From Euonymus europaeus (taxonomy: Eukaryota > Streptophyta > Magnoliopsida > Celastrales > Celastraceae): DNA of 64,000 nucleotides. The stretch is from contig OY756971.1 of assembly GCA_963580455.1 (NCBI GenBank), positions 19,553,001-19,617,000 on the forward strand. The letters run 5' to 3'. The notes beneath the pieces are model-generated. The model did not search any database. It saw only the letters and a program-made list of their open reading frames with translations, and was not told where the DNA came from. The translations under genes were made by a program, and so were the position numbers. Below are positions 1 through 11,474 of the stretch, one piece after another (the first letter of the stretch is position 1; every line of letters starts with the position of its first letter).

Positions 1-923
1 GTTAGATAAGTGAATAGACTTTTAGAGAGATAATGAGAGCACAAAGTAGTTCAAAGAGATTTATGAGGCATGAACTACTCATATTTATAGTGCTCTAGTG
101 CACATATGTGACACGTGCGTGAGTTGTCAAGAATCAAACTTGCATTGGACCATAATACACATTAAGCGTTGTTTGTATTGATATCCAGCCATCGGGCTTT
201 ACACGACTTGTTGGGGCCCTAGTTGTCCATGTATGTCTTATGGCTCCTTAATGGGCTTATGAATCGTTGTGCCAGGTAGGCGTAGTAAAATGGAAAGGGT
301 GTGTGGACCAACATGTCTTTAAATCGTACGGGCTCACAAATCTGATCGGGGCTCACAAGCCTTAAAATAGGCCAACAAACCTTTAGATTGTACGGGCTCA
401 TAAAATTTAATCGGAGCTCACAAGCCTTTATTGTCAATTTAGATTTAAGACGATTTTTCGCACATACAACAACCATCTAGATATATACAACTGGATTTCA
501 GAAAAATTCACTAGTAAACTGTCACCCAATTATTTTTGTTCACTTGCAATTGCATGATAAAAAAATCAAACTACAGAGCGTAGAACAATATATGGAAACT
601 TTACCATGACAAGTTGGTCCCAAAAGTAGTCAACAATGGCTTTTTTCTCTCTCTTTCATATTTAATCACTTGACCATTCCCTTGAGGCACCGACCTTGTT
701 CTTTTCTGTTTTTGCAGCCGTGGACATTTAACTCATTCATGTGCAATAATATCTACTTTTTGATTATTTATTATTTTAACTTAGCACTAGTGGTTTCCAA
801 GCAAATTCACACAATGTTATATTTGTGCGGCAAAAGAAGTACGGGATATGTTTTTTTTTTCCTTCTTTTCCAACAATGCATGCATGAATCCAAGTTTGAT
901 CACGTGTTAGTTTAAAAGTCACA
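1..923. other. Helitron left flank, no gene seen
   Basis: I see no supported gene here. The stretch holds a degenerate 66-bp-spaced direct repeat: a unit containing 'cgtacgggctcacaa' near 316-363 recurs, diverged, at 382-430. The rest is AT-rich and resembles decayed repeat DNA. The single open frames in this stretch lack recognisable domains and I treat them as chance. Confidence 0.4.
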
Positions 924-953
924 CTAGTTCGATGCCCGCGCTTTGTTGCGGGC
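924..953 (-). other. Helitron 3' terminus: hairpin plus CTAG
   Basis: On the minus strand, six-base arms GCCCGC and GCGGGC (953-948 and 939-934) form a stem. They are followed after a short spacer by CTAG at 927-924 and then a flanking T. This matches the rolling-circle termination signal of plant Helitrons. Confidence 0.85.
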
Positions 954-2781
954 ATAATTTTTTGTGTGATGGATTTGTATTCTATAATTGGCCAAATTAG
1001 AGAAGTGGACATTTTAATTAGTAGTTGTGATTGAGCCTGGGGACATTTCCGCTGACACTTTCTCCACCTATGAAAATGCTGCCTGCAAAAACCATATCAA
1101 CCGCTCAAAAAGACACTGCATTATTCATAATACAAGAGCAGTATCAAATACATACCCTGTTATAGAATATAGATAACAACAATTGAATTAATTAGTTTGA
1201 GTTGGGATGTGCAGTGGGGTCTGAACAACAATTGAGCAGGTATTCGATTTCACAAATTTTAGTGGTTGTTTTTCAAATAAGGATCTCAACAAAAACTAAC
1301 AAATGCTATATTTTTTTTATCACCAAGGTTCGGTACAAGAACAAATACAAGTTTCAGTTTCAGTTTTAAAGAGAACGAAATCAACATCAATTAATGGAAA
1401 AATATTTAGAATAAAGATCATTAGTAGCAGTGTGAAACCCATCTAGACAACATTTAATTACCAAGAAGGACTACATCTAAAAAGCAAATTCCAGTTCGAT
1501 TTTTTCCCCTTTTTAATTGTATGTATAAGTATGTGTGTGCGTGTACACATGAATGAGAAAGAGAGACAGTTACCAGTTCAAGATTTTCATTCGTCTTGAC
1601 AGCAAATAAGAAAAATATTATTGGTAATGCAAAGCAAATCAGAGAAAAGCTAGAGGTTTAACACAAATGGTAAAATTTAGTCCATCCTCGGTTGAACTAA
1701 TATAGATATGGAACTATGCCCATTCAAGAATCACCAAGTAAGGTTTAATATGTAAAACAGTTAAAAAAAGCAAGATGGCCATAGCACTATCAACTTTTCA
1801 ACATAAACAATCACCCCAGATCTGGAATTCTGTTGTGTCGAGCCATGATGAAGAAAGCATAAAACGGCAGCCAGAAGAAAGCATGAAGAATCCCGAAGCT
1901 AAATTGAAGGGTTAAATAATTAAATCAGCAAGTGAAGTACATACATACATCCTCGCATGTCGAGCACATAGTACATACAAGTCTTTGTGAAATTGATTGT
2001 TGGCATGTAACCGGTCCCTGAAATAAAAGAAAAGGTAAGAAGATAAATCAAAATAATTTGATTCAACTTTGGTGGAGTTTATTTTTCAGTGGTTATCTCG
2101 ATAACACATTATAATAAGCTAGAAATCATTGTTAGAAGCATTGGAAAATATTATAATAAGCATTAGTTTGAGCATATCACTTTAGCATCTTACCAGTTTG
2201 GTATCCTTGATAATCAATCTAAAGTCTGAACAGTTTCGAGCCACAGAAGCTTTAAAAAACTAAAGTTTAACAAATCAAGTAAAGCAGATAGATAGTACCA
2301 TCTGGGGAAGATGTAGATCTTAGAAACATAAGTAAATTCTTATCAATTGCAAGGATTGAAATGTTGGTTGTACAATAAGGAATAATATTTGTTCTGCTTT
2401 AAAGCTTTGGTTCTATAGTAGCCATCATGTTGAGAGTATTTGAGAATAAAAAAATAAATCTAACTTAATGACAGGAAACATGCTTGTAAAAATAATATAA
2501 TATAAGAATAAGAACTTTCACCTCTCTGCATCTTCTTGCCTTAAGAACCCAAGAAGAAGAACAGGGTCAAAAATAACTTTATTTGAACTCACCAAGTAGA
2601 ACCATAACAAACAGGTGCAAGGAAACTATGATTAAACTGACCGAGTAAGACCCATATCACCCGCGAGAAGTGACAATAACACTCACTTTGTACCTAGTTT
2701 TATCCAACACTACATTAATATATGGTGGAATAATTCTTGACACAAATAGATGGGGGGTCAATCTAGATTTACTCAACTTAC

Positions 2782-2947
2782 CATGGTATGTTGAGAATGC
2801 TCCACACCTTTGACATGTTAGTAATCCTATGTATGTTGATACACCCGCCTTGCATTTGGACAGCGAAGCAGCCACGAAAGAGGAAAAAGTAAGAATACGC
2901 AGTACAGATGAAGATAGCGCTTGAAACCTTGACAGTGTACCAAACAA
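2782..2947 (-). other. Possible captured exon, product unknown
   Basis: The minus-strand open frame ends at a perfect donor (CCATG|GTAAGT at about 2782). A Cys-containing stretch precedes it, but no family is recognisable and the acceptor is not clear. A further exon-like block with a good acceptor (ttcag) lies near 2017-1955 on the same strand. Both are listed only as candidate cargo of the Helitron. Confidence 0.25.
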
Positions 2948-3476
2948 AGACTTGTTAAATTATCACAATCTTATGTAATTAAAATCATGACCGTTAAAAA
3001 TAGTGTGAATTTATAGAAAACTAACCTGGAAGGAGCAAAGATGCTGATCAAATGCAGGTGTCCAGTGAATTAACAGACATAATAAATATTGGATGTGGAG
3101 GCAAAAATAAGGAGCGATCATTCAATCATGAGACCACATATGTTCTGCACAATGAAATAAAGGAAACAATCTCGCATATTATAATTTGAAGCAAAATAAA
3201 ATAAGTGAGACACAAAAGATACCATTGCATACTGAGACAAAAATACCAAGCAAGGCAAAAGGTATGCAAAGCTAAACACCGAATAGAGCAAAAATACCAA
3301 TGAAGCGCAGTTCCACAAACGAAGCGCCATGAATTGCAAAACGGAAAACGATCAGACAAAGACGAACAAAGACTCATCACTGAAGAAGAAAACACACACA
3401 TGGGAGAAGGAAGACACCTTGTATATAAGAAATTAATTGTAATTTAGATGTTTGCACAATCAAAGAATAGCATAAC

Positions 3477-4755
3477 ATAAAATTCATCTGTCTCATCAAT
3501 AGGAAACTTTTCACCATCAATTTCCCATGTCCATTTGGGTTGGTACCTACCTTGTAGGACAAAAATATAAGAATAAAGCTAATAACAAAATGCAGACAAG
3601 TATTAGTTTAAATGAGTTGGTGTAAGATTTTAGTGGAGTAAACTAAATTGAAAGCTAAAACTTACCCATTATGTGGGTCAGGGTTAAAGCAAGATGGATT
3701 CGCCAAAAGATTAACACAGCTACATAAGTGTCTTACAAAAATCCAACGAACACTGACAGATTCGACATTAGTTTTACATAGACTTTGTTTATGTGACTAA
3801 GTAACCCAAAAAAAACTTTAAACCACCTAAACAATCAAGAAACACCTCTAGATTGCCTTTTTAGAATCATATAAAATGAAAAAGGCAAACATGAACAATG
3901 TAAATTTTAAAGGAAAGATTTAAGCACTTTATATATAGAAAATAGGTTAGAAAAAACCATAAATTTAGTGTATGAGATCGACAACCTTGAAAGTAGTTTA
4001 CCTTCCATTGATCAAGTCTTTATCGTGAAAGCAATGTTCCACCAAAGATTCCCTAGATGAAGTTAACTGCAAAGTTATGAGAATGTGAGAAAGTCGTATC
4101 AAGTAAAAGATGCAGCAACTAATCAGCATGAGAAATAGTGTAAAGAACCCTAATCACCCAGGGAAAATATCACCGCAATCAAAGAAGTTAACAGCTACAC
4201 AGAAAGCATTAACAATAGTTCGAAAACCTCAATCACCCACACAACCCAAGAAGCATAAATTTTAAACAAAGAAGAAATCGAAACCAAAATCAGAGAAGGA
4301 AAAACGTAATTGAAGTAGAAATTAACCGAAGGTCCATGCACCAGAGGGAAGCATGAGAGCAGTGGGATCAAAAGGAGAAAATAAGAGAGGAATTCTCGAC
4401 GAATCAATAAGGATTTATAATAAAAATTGGAAGCTCTTTCAAAACAATAACAAATTTTCCCAATAAACAAACTTGATTGAATCAGGCGGTATGGAGAAAA
4501 TCAAGCTGTACGGCAAGGGCAAAACAGACAAAACCGCAAAAAAAAAACCATAAAATGATTAAATCACTATATCAACTCCTACAAAGTTGATGAATCAAGA
4601 ACAACCTCAGTCGCACAACCGTGAGAAAATACGAATAGCCTAGATGTGAAATCATAGAAACAAATGCAGTGCAAGTTTATTCGACAACCGATATTTAATA
4701 GAAAGCTACTCTAACCTCTTGCGAGCCTTGCTTCCCAGACTTACGACTGGAGGAC
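3477..4755 (-). pseudogene. Three captured exons of an unrecognised gene
   Basis: Three minus-strand blocks look like consecutive exons with compatible phases. The blocks are 4755-4716 (40 bp, acceptor ggcag, donor gttaga; residues SSRKSGKQGSQE), 4066-4002 (65 bp, acceptor ttgcag, donor gtaaac; residues LTSSRESLVEHCFHDKDLIN) and 3546-about 3477 (acceptor ggtag; residues YQPKWTWEIDGEKFPIDETD). The first two end so that the reading frame continues through all three without a stop. The donor of the third (gttatg) is weak and its end is uncertain. I do not recognise the protein. Their same-strand order with UFC1 and importin-alpha pieces fits Helitron capture. Confidence 0.5.
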
Positions 4756-5220
4756 CTGCCAGAAGAAAAATTTAGCGCCTAAAGTTATGGCTCTCACATT
4801 AACAAAGAGAAGTCAATTATTACGAAGAAATCGAGACGTACCCAAAAGAAGGATATATCTATCCCTGAAAATTATTATTAGATGCCGGAAGCTTTTCAAC
4901 TACTATTACAAAACACGAAGGAAAAATGACAAATACGCACTGATTCCTTTAAAGTAATATAGTCAGTATTCTAGGAATAAAATGGAAGTTATCTAAATAG
5001 AAAAGAGCAAAATTAGATGTCTTTATTCAATTACAGAGTGAAACATCTTCCAGTGACTTTTTGGGGTGTAATAGCAGAGGCTTTTGATGAAGAGGTTGCG
5101 TCAAACATGTAAAATAAAAGCGCAATCAAGAATAATAAAACAAAGACGTCGAAGACGAACCGCAAAATGAAAAAAGGCTATTTACAACTGCCACTTACAA
5201 TAGCTAATCTATCAGGATTT

Positions 5221-5380
5221 TTGTTTTGGATGCCTTTTACAAACAAATTCAGAAGTAATAATAAATAAGAGTTCAAAAATTAAGACCAACCACTAAAGTT
5301 TTGTTTTGGATGCCTTTTACAAACAAATTCAAAAGTAATAATAAATAAGAGTTCAAAAATTAAGACCAAACACTAAAGTG
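5221..5380. repeat. Tandem duplication, two 80-bp units
   Basis: Two head-to-tail copies start at 5221 and 5301 and differ by about two substitutions. They are AT-rich, lie inside the Helitron, and look like a recent slippage duplication. Confidence 0.85.
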
Positions 5381-6135
5381 GAATCTATAACAGTAATGTC
5401 AACTGTCAAGAAGAGAGCATAACCCAGATACTAAGAACAGAACAACCAAGTTTTTTTTTTTTTTTTTTATAAAAAAAACACCTATATGAAAGTGATTCAA
5501 ATACTGCAGTATAAGCCAATGTTGTAGCTTTAGACAAAACCGAGTGGGAAAATAATTCGGCTGATAGTATGCTATGATGCCTAAATGGCAACGGTAAATG
5601 ACTATATCAATTGTAACAATTTTCACCCTCATGGTACTCACAATTTAAAGGTTGTGATCCCATGGTGTTTTTCACCTAGGTTTAGCACATTTTAAGATAA
5701 AGATTTACAAAGCAACAAATATAACTTGATGAAAATGTGAGTGAACTGAATATGAAGCAAAAAATTATATTGCGTAATGCTAAAAAAATATACAAAGGGA
5801 AAAATTATATTGAAGTTGTAAAGACTTAAATATCAATATCTCAAGTGGGTTCCAATTCCTGTAAATGTCCAGATTGTTCAACTATCAGAACCTGAATAAG
5901 CGTAATTGTTCTTATCAAGTATCCTATCCGCACATACCTAACCCACAAATTAGTAATCTAATATGCATTGAAACACTTAAAAAATCTTTTTATCCAATCA
6001 AAAGCACCAAACCATTCTCTCCATGTCCATCTGCAGTGGCATGCGATATCACAGTACACATAAAATATGTTTCCATACAATCTGGAAACAAAAATCCCAG
6101 GCTCAAGGGAAAAAGATTTACTGTACAGGGAAAAG

Positions 6136-6440
6136 ATGGCAACCACATGAATATGAAAAAGCTAAGAAGATCCAAACCGTCAATATATAAAAGAGAATGT
6201 ACAGCTAGTACTTACAACAAGTAGTCTACCTGGAGCTTGGATTTCTTCTTTAGAGCAACATTGGAAGATTATTGATTAGCAAAGGCCCAACAGCAAGAAC
6301 AAGGCTCTTAGCTACAGGAAAGCATAAGAACAAACGCAGAGATAAGGAGCATTAGGCGATTATTCTCAGCAGTGATCGAAGAGAAAAATATAAAACTATG
6401 GCAATCAGAACAATTAGGCCCAGTTGAATAGAAATGGAGA
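6136..6440. repeat. Copy 1 of a roughly 305-bp direct duplication
   Basis: Nearly identical to 7184-7487, in the same orientation and about 1.05 kb away; a few substitutions separate the copies. It abuts the truncated importin-alpha exon on its right side. I do not recognise the segment itself. Confidence 0.8.
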
Positions 6441-6475
6441 ATAAGACGTGCTAGAGCTGGAAGTGCAGGCTTAAC
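6440..6475 (-). pseudogene. Truncated start of the next importin-alpha exon
   Basis: After an acceptor (tgtacag|), the minus strand encodes VKPALPALARLI. This is the sequence that follows the preceding exon in importin-alpha proteins. The similarity ends abruptly at about 6440, exactly where the duplicated non-importin segment begins. This marks a capture or rearrangement breakpoint. Confidence 0.7.
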
Positions 6476-6830
6476 CTGTACAATAATTTGAAAGAGATTG
6501 AATAACAAATTAACAAAAGAGCCCAACATGGAAAAGATATTTAGATCCATGAGTATCTACAGCTAAGATATGAGAGTTTACACAGTGAATTACACAAAGG
6601 AGACTTTATGTAACTGAGACATTTACACTTACAGAGACTATAGGAGTACAAATAAACAAAATAAAAAGCCTAAATAATTCATGTCCACAAATAAAATATG
6701 ATCATCTTTAAAAGAGAATAATGACAGTTAAAAAACGAACAAATGGCATCAAAAGCACTAATGAATTAATAAAATACTAAATACACCAGAAAATTTCAGA
6801 AGTTCAACAACAAATCAAAAGACATCCAAC

Positions 6831-7016
6831 CTGATCAAAGGGTGGCTGAGGTTTGCCACGGCAAAAGTTAGACAAAGTCCAGGTAGCATTTCTCAGCATG
6901 GAAAGTTTGGCGTGCTCATTAAGCTGTGACAATAAAGGAAGCAAAGCTCCATGCCCAAGGACTAAATCACGACATCTAGAAGAATCACCAGCAACATTTC
7001 CCAGTGCCCACACAGC
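6831..7016 (-). pseudogene. Captured complete importin-alpha exon (ARM repeats)
   Basis: This is a clean 186-bp exon bounded by a consensus acceptor (catgcag|) and donor (|gttgga). It encodes 62 residues beginning [20 protein letters not shown] and ending [12 protein letters not shown]. That is the ARM-repeat core of plant importin-alpha, the adaptor that binds nuclear localisation signals in the cytosol, and it includes the conserved WxxxN arrays (WALGN, WTLSN). The frame is open and well conserved, so capture was probably fairly recent or the fragment is still transcribed. The rest of importin-alpha (about 530 aa) is absent except for a few codons at 6440-6475. It is not a functional importin gene. 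Confidence 0.85.
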
Positions 7017-7183
7017 CTGCATGTTCCAAACAGGGAAAAAAACAAATGCATCAATTAAAATCCAAAATGTCATTCCAGCAAAAGAAAAACGAAAAATGAA
7101 TCATATAAACGCTCGCATGTTAATCCCTCATTAGGCTAATCATGTAAGCAATCAAGACATATATAATAAACCAAAAAAAAAAA

Positions 7184-7487
7184 GATGGCAACCACATGAA
7201 TATGAAAAAGCTAAGAAGATCCAAACCGTCAATATATAAAAGAGAATGTACAGGTAGTGCTTACAACAAGTAGTCTACCTGGAGCTTGGATTTCTTCTTT
7301 AGAGCAACATTGGAAGATTATTGATTAGCAAAGGCCCAACAGCAAGAACAAGGCTCTTAGCTACAGGAAAGCATAAGGACAAACGCAGAGATAAGGAGCA
7401 TTAGGTGATTATACCCAGCAGTGATCGAAGAGGAAAATATAAAACTATGGCAATCAGAACAATTAGGCCCAGTTGAATAGAAATGGA
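7184..7487. repeat. Copy 2 of a roughly 305-bp direct duplication
   Basis: This is the partner of 6136-6440. Identity stops after 'aatggagaat' near 7490, at the same internal position where copy 1 joins the importin-alpha fragment. The two copies bracket the intact importin-alpha exon. Confidence 0.8.
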
Positions 7488-7649
7488 GAATTAACTTCTA
7501 TCACATCACAAACAATAAGCTAAACAAAATGACATTTTCAAACAGCATACAGAAAATCACATATTTTGAATCTCAAATCTTTACATCGAACCAGGAAACC
7601 AAATTCATCAAGAAAACAAACGGCCTAATTTAAAACAAAGTTATCATAC

Positions 7650-7711
7650 CAGTTTTTTGGGCAAAGAGGCTTGGAATGCACGGTGAAGCAAATCTTCCCT
7701 CCTCTATACAT
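7650..7711 (-). pseudogene. Captured exon of UFC1 (UFM1-conjugating enzyme), fragment
   Basis: The minus strand encodes MYRGGKICFTVHSKPLCPKN. This closely follows the conserved stretch of UFC1, the E2-like enzyme that transfers the ubiquitin-like modifier UFM1, just upstream of its catalytic cysteine region. The exon ends at a GT (TG|GTATGAT), so the split Cys codon of the family could be completed by a following exon, but that exon is not found downstream. The usual acceptor AG just before the ATG reads AA (ttgcaa|ATG), which suggests decay. Only about 20 of roughly 170 residues are present. It is a dead fragment inside the Helitron, upstream of importin-alpha pieces in the same orientation. 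Confidence 0.65.
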
Positions 7712-7859
7712 TTGCAATAGGAAAAGACATATTAGTGAACTCCAAGTAATATCTAAATTTATATATAACTCATAGAACCAAAACCAATAATCAATATTCC
7801 CATGAATCAAAGCAGGCGTAATAACAAATTTAAAGATTCTGGGATGAACATGGGAAACA

Positions 7860-8290
7860 GAAAATTAACCTGATGAACAACTATAGAATAAATCGAAGAG
7901 GATCGAAGGCAAGCAGAGGTCCGAAAATCCAGCGAGCTGGGTGATCCGGAGGGAATACGACGAATAAAGGCTCCAACAGAAAATCCAGCAAGCATAAGTC
8001 TAAAAATCCAGTGACCTAACAGAGCAGAAGCCAAATAAAGGCCAGAAATCCAGGGAGTTGACTGCTCAGGAGGAAAGACGACGAATAAAGGCTCCAATAA
8101 CCACCAGCGAGACCCCAATAACCTGTGGGAGCACCGAGAAATTAGGGAAGAAGGCAATCAGAGATTCGCAAATCCAGAGATATGACAGAGACCAAGAAAC
8201 GACAATCCAGATAGCCAACGAAGACCCCAACCAAAGGCAGCGAGACCCCAATAACCTGTGTGAGCGCCGAAAAATCACAGGGTTGCTTTG
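7860..8290. repeat. Degenerate tandem repeat, unit about 120-130 bp
   Basis: The block 'agcgagaccccaataacc' recurs at about 8108 and 8238. The block 'cgacgaataaaggctcc' recurs at about 7958 and 8079. The spacing is therefore about 120-130 bp with considerable divergence. The stretch is more GC-rich than its surroundings. It sits in the 5' part of the Helitron, upstream (minus sense) of the captured exons. The apparent minus-strand open frames across it are repetitive and I do not call them genes. Confidence 0.5.
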
Positions 8291-8496
8291 GGCCATCTAG
8301 GAACAACTAAAGGTGCGTGAGACAGTGGGGTGAGAGTCGGTGGAGCAGTAAACCAGCCCTTGACCTATGTACGACGTCGTTTTGCGTGGCGAGTTGCAGG
8401 CTAGACGGCGCCGTTTGGAGAATGAGCGAGGTCGGACAATCGCACGAGTATGCCGTCACCGAGGGAACTCGCGCTCTGGAAGCCTCAAATCCACCC

Positions 8497-8516
8497 GGTT
8501 TAAAGGATAGTATAGA
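8497..8516 (-). other. Helitron 5' terminus
   Basis: The minus strand reads A|TCTATACTATCCTTTAAA starting at 8516. The TC start preceded by A, and the TCTATACTA-like sequence, fit the 5' end of plant Helitrons. It has the orientation predicted by the 3' hairpin 7.6 kb away. Confidence 0.8.
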
Positions 8517-8804
8517 TTATTTACCTAATAAGGGAAATATATGAGCATTTAAAGATATCTGGTCGGTGCCACAAATGTGGCAAGACATCAATCCATAAAA
8601 CACGCTCTGACAAGCTCTTTTTGTTTTATTTTCGTGAAAGGGTTTAGTCACATAATATATTGAAAAAATCATCATTAATGACGGAAGAACACCAATATAT
8701 ATTGAGAGTGTTCAAGAAAGAAGATTAAAAAAGGAATTGGCAAACAAGCAAAGCTAACAACAAAGAAAAATAAAACAAGCGAAATAAAATAAAATAAGAC
8801 TAAT

Positions 8805-8830
8805 TAACCCACTCCACTGTGAGTGGGTTA
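8805..8830. repeat. Short perfect inverted repeat
   Basis: TAACCCACTC at 8805-8814 and its exact complement GAGTGGGTTA at 8821-8830 flank a 6-bp loop. It lies between the Helitron and the LINE, where I see no gene (8517-8880). Confidence 0.6.
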
Positions 8831-8994
8831 GCAAAAAAGTTACAGTGATGAAAAGGCTTAAACTCAACATTTCATTGTATAATAGCAAAAATTACATCTG
8901 ACGTCATGAAAACAGTCTGAAAAATTACAAACATCAAATAACGTTGGATTATGTCGGACGATACCGAACAATACTGTCCTCACTTTTCTTTTAT

Positions 8995-10411
8995 CAAGAA
9001 ACACCAATTCACTGGAGTTGCCGTTCTCCAATGAAGAGATAAAAAAAAAAGCCATATGGTCCCGTGAGGGGAAAAAGGCACCAGCCCTGATGGTTTCAAT
9101 TTTGGCTTCCTCAAGAAAGCGTGGGAGATAATTGCGGAAGACATATATTCTTTTGTCCATGGATTTTATAACTCAGGGAGGCTGCCGTATGGTTTCAACT
9201 CATCTTTCATCACTCTTGTGCCAAAAATCAATGGGGCTTGCAAGTTGCAAGATTTCAGACCTATTAGCCTGGTAAGTTCCCTTTACAAAATTATCTCTAA
9301 AATTTTGGCAGGTCGAATGAAAAGCATACTACCCTCAGTTACTAGTGAGTCCTAGTCAGCATTCATAAAAGGGAGACATATCTTGGATAATATTTTAATT
9401 GCCAATGAAGTGGTGCATACTATGCAGAAGCGGAACAAGAAAGGTCTTATTTTCAAGCTTGATATGGAGAAGGCCTTTGATTCAGTGAGATGGGGATACC
9501 TTGAAATAGTGTTACAACAAATGGGCTTTGGGAGCAGATGGAGAGGATGGATGATGGAATGCTTTTCGACAGCTAGAATCTCAGTTCTAGTAAATGGCTC
9601 CCCCACTAGTGAGTTTTCCATGGAGAAAGGAATTAGACAGGGAGACCCATTGTCTCCATTCCTCTTTAACGTTGCAGCAGAGGGATTGCATTAGCTTCTC
9701 AAAAGGGCAGAGGAGTGCGGCATGCTCAAAGGGATTGAACTAAAGCGCAATGGTATTTGCCTCACCCACATACAATATGCAGATGATACGATGGTTTTTT
9801 GCGAAGCCAAGGAAAAATACATCCAAGTGGTTAAACGCATTCTTAGATGCTTCCAGCTAATCTCTGGTCTTAAAGTTAATTTCTCAAAAAGCTCTTTGGT
9901 AGGTGTTGGAGGTGTTTGTAAGCAATGGGTGGATATGATGACAAGTAGATATTACTGCCGATCAAAGGCTTTGCCTGTTAAGTATTTGGGAATGGCTTTG
10001 GGAGCAAACTACAAGTTATCAAAATCATGGGCACCTATTGTGGAAAGATTCCAAAAGAAACTAGCAACTTGGAAAGGACGACAACTATCCATAGGTGGTA
10101 GGGTAACTCTTATAAAATCGGCTCTATCGAATCTTCCAATTTACTTCTTGTCCCTCTTCAAGATGCCAAGCTCAGTGGCTAAGAAGTTAGAACGTCTACA
10201 ACGAAACTTTCTTTGTGGGGATTCCTCTGAGAAGAAAAAGTTACACTATGTGAATTGGCAGAAGGTGAAGAAGCTTAAGGAAGATGGAGGGCTGGGAATT
10301 GGTGACATGTTGAAGAAAAATCAGGCAATGCTTTTCAAATGGGCATGGAGATATTTTATGGATAGTAACTCATTGTGGAAATGTTTTGAGTTGCACGGAG
10401 ATGTTGATTAG
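8995..10411 (+). pseudogene. LINE reverse transcriptase, decayed
   Basis: The reverse-transcriptase palm is clear: FRPISLVSSLYKIISKILAG near 9260, DMEKAFDSV near 9460, GIRQGDPLSPFLF near 9630 and the catalytic YADD at 9776-9787. The thumb/connection region follows to 10411. A frameshift near 9080 and in-frame stops at about 9352 (TAG) and 9692 (TAG) break the frame. The enzyme would have copied its own RNA at a nicked target site. The lack of an upstream endonuclease and the in-frame stops make it non-functional. Confidence 0.88.
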
Positions 10412-11462
10412 TGAGGGGATATGTGGAATATGCTTTAAGTTGATAATGTTAATTATGGGTAGTAACTCTGTACTCATGATGATGTGGTCATTTTGATGTG
10501 ATTATTGCTAAGATTATAGAAATTTAATACTAGATATATATTACATTACTAGGGTATGTGTGTTGAACCCTTACACTGTGTGTGTGTTGGCAATGAATGC
10601 ATGAATTCATTAAAATGATGAGGGAAAAAAAAAGAGAACCGATTGGGGTCTATGTTGATGTATGATCGGTAAATTGTGGGGATGGCCACATGTGTGTATT
10701 TCTATATTGTCATATAATTTTGAGTTGGTATGAGATTGGTAGAAAGACACACACATGGGAACATATAATGTGTAGCTATAATAAATTTGTGAAAGGGGCC
10801 ACTAGTAGGCCGTGACCAAGAGGGTGATTATCCACTGATATACCGTGCATTGAAAGGTGTTGGTAAGACGAGTTGATGAGGAATATGTGGTGTGATTGTG
10901 CACACGTGATAATTAAGATTGTCCTGACACGATAGTGCGGCTACTGCGATATTGGTATAATAAGATTTAATGACAAATTCTTGTGTGCGTGTAATTAGAT
11001 GTTTTGTGGCCGGGATGGTGGATTTCGGATAGGAATAATTCAGATGATTTGTCATGTGTGAGATTTTATGTATATATGACTTGTGTTGTTTTTTTTTCAA
11101 TTTTCTATGTTCATTTGAGTTTGAACTTAGTTAACGTGGAAGGAAAAAAGTGGTTGTCATGTATGAAACTCTTGTTTTCTGCTGGGCACTCTGGATTTAA
11201 TTACCCCTAGAAATAAGTTCAGGAGCTCTAGGAATAAGACATCGGTGTTTGGAGGTAAATTTTTAATGGAATAATTATTGGGAGGATTCAAAATATGAAT
11301 TAACGCGGGATGTGAGTTGCTTCCTAACTTTATATTAAAAGTGTAGTGGTGAGATGCTGTGACAAAATCATCGTGTAGAAAAATTGACTGATGTGGTAAG
11401 GAATGGTAGGTTCACTTCCAAGATTGAGAGTGAATTTAAATTTCGAGGACGAAATTTTTATA

Positions 11463-11474
11463 AGAAGGGGAGAA
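11463..11474 (+). other. Polypurine tract of the gypsy element
   Basis: AGAAGGGGAGAA directly precedes the TGTGATATCC start of the LTR. This is the usual primer site for plus-strand DNA synthesis. Confidence 0.7.

Larger units (their letters stand above)
924..8516 (-). mobile_element. Non-autonomous Helitron carrying captured host gene fragments
   Basis: Read on the minus strand, the element begins with TCTATACTATCC at 8516 and ends with CTAG at 927-924. A GC-rich hairpin (934-953) lies a few bases before the end. The flanking bases are A before the 5' TC and T after the 3' CTAG, so the insertion lies between A and T with no target duplication, as Helitrons do. All three diagnostic features of plant Helitrons are therefore present, giving an element of 7,593 bp. 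No Rep/helicase reading frame is visible, so it is non-autonomous. Inside are same-strand exon pieces of a UFC1-like gene, an importin-alpha gene and at least one unrecognised gene, plus local duplications. The ends are seen directly; capture as the origin of the exons is inferred from known Helitron behaviour. Confidence 0.85.

Noticed and set aside
5865..6224. 119-aa plus-strand open frame
   Set aside because: It lies antisense to Helitron cargo and has low complexity and no domain. I take it as chance.
6831..7016. Functional importin-alpha gene
   Set aside because: Only one full exon and the start of the next are present, and they sit inside a Helitron.
10828..11100. Open frames in the gypsy internal remnant
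   Set aside because: No retroelement motif is recognisable. They are probably by-products of decayed sequence.
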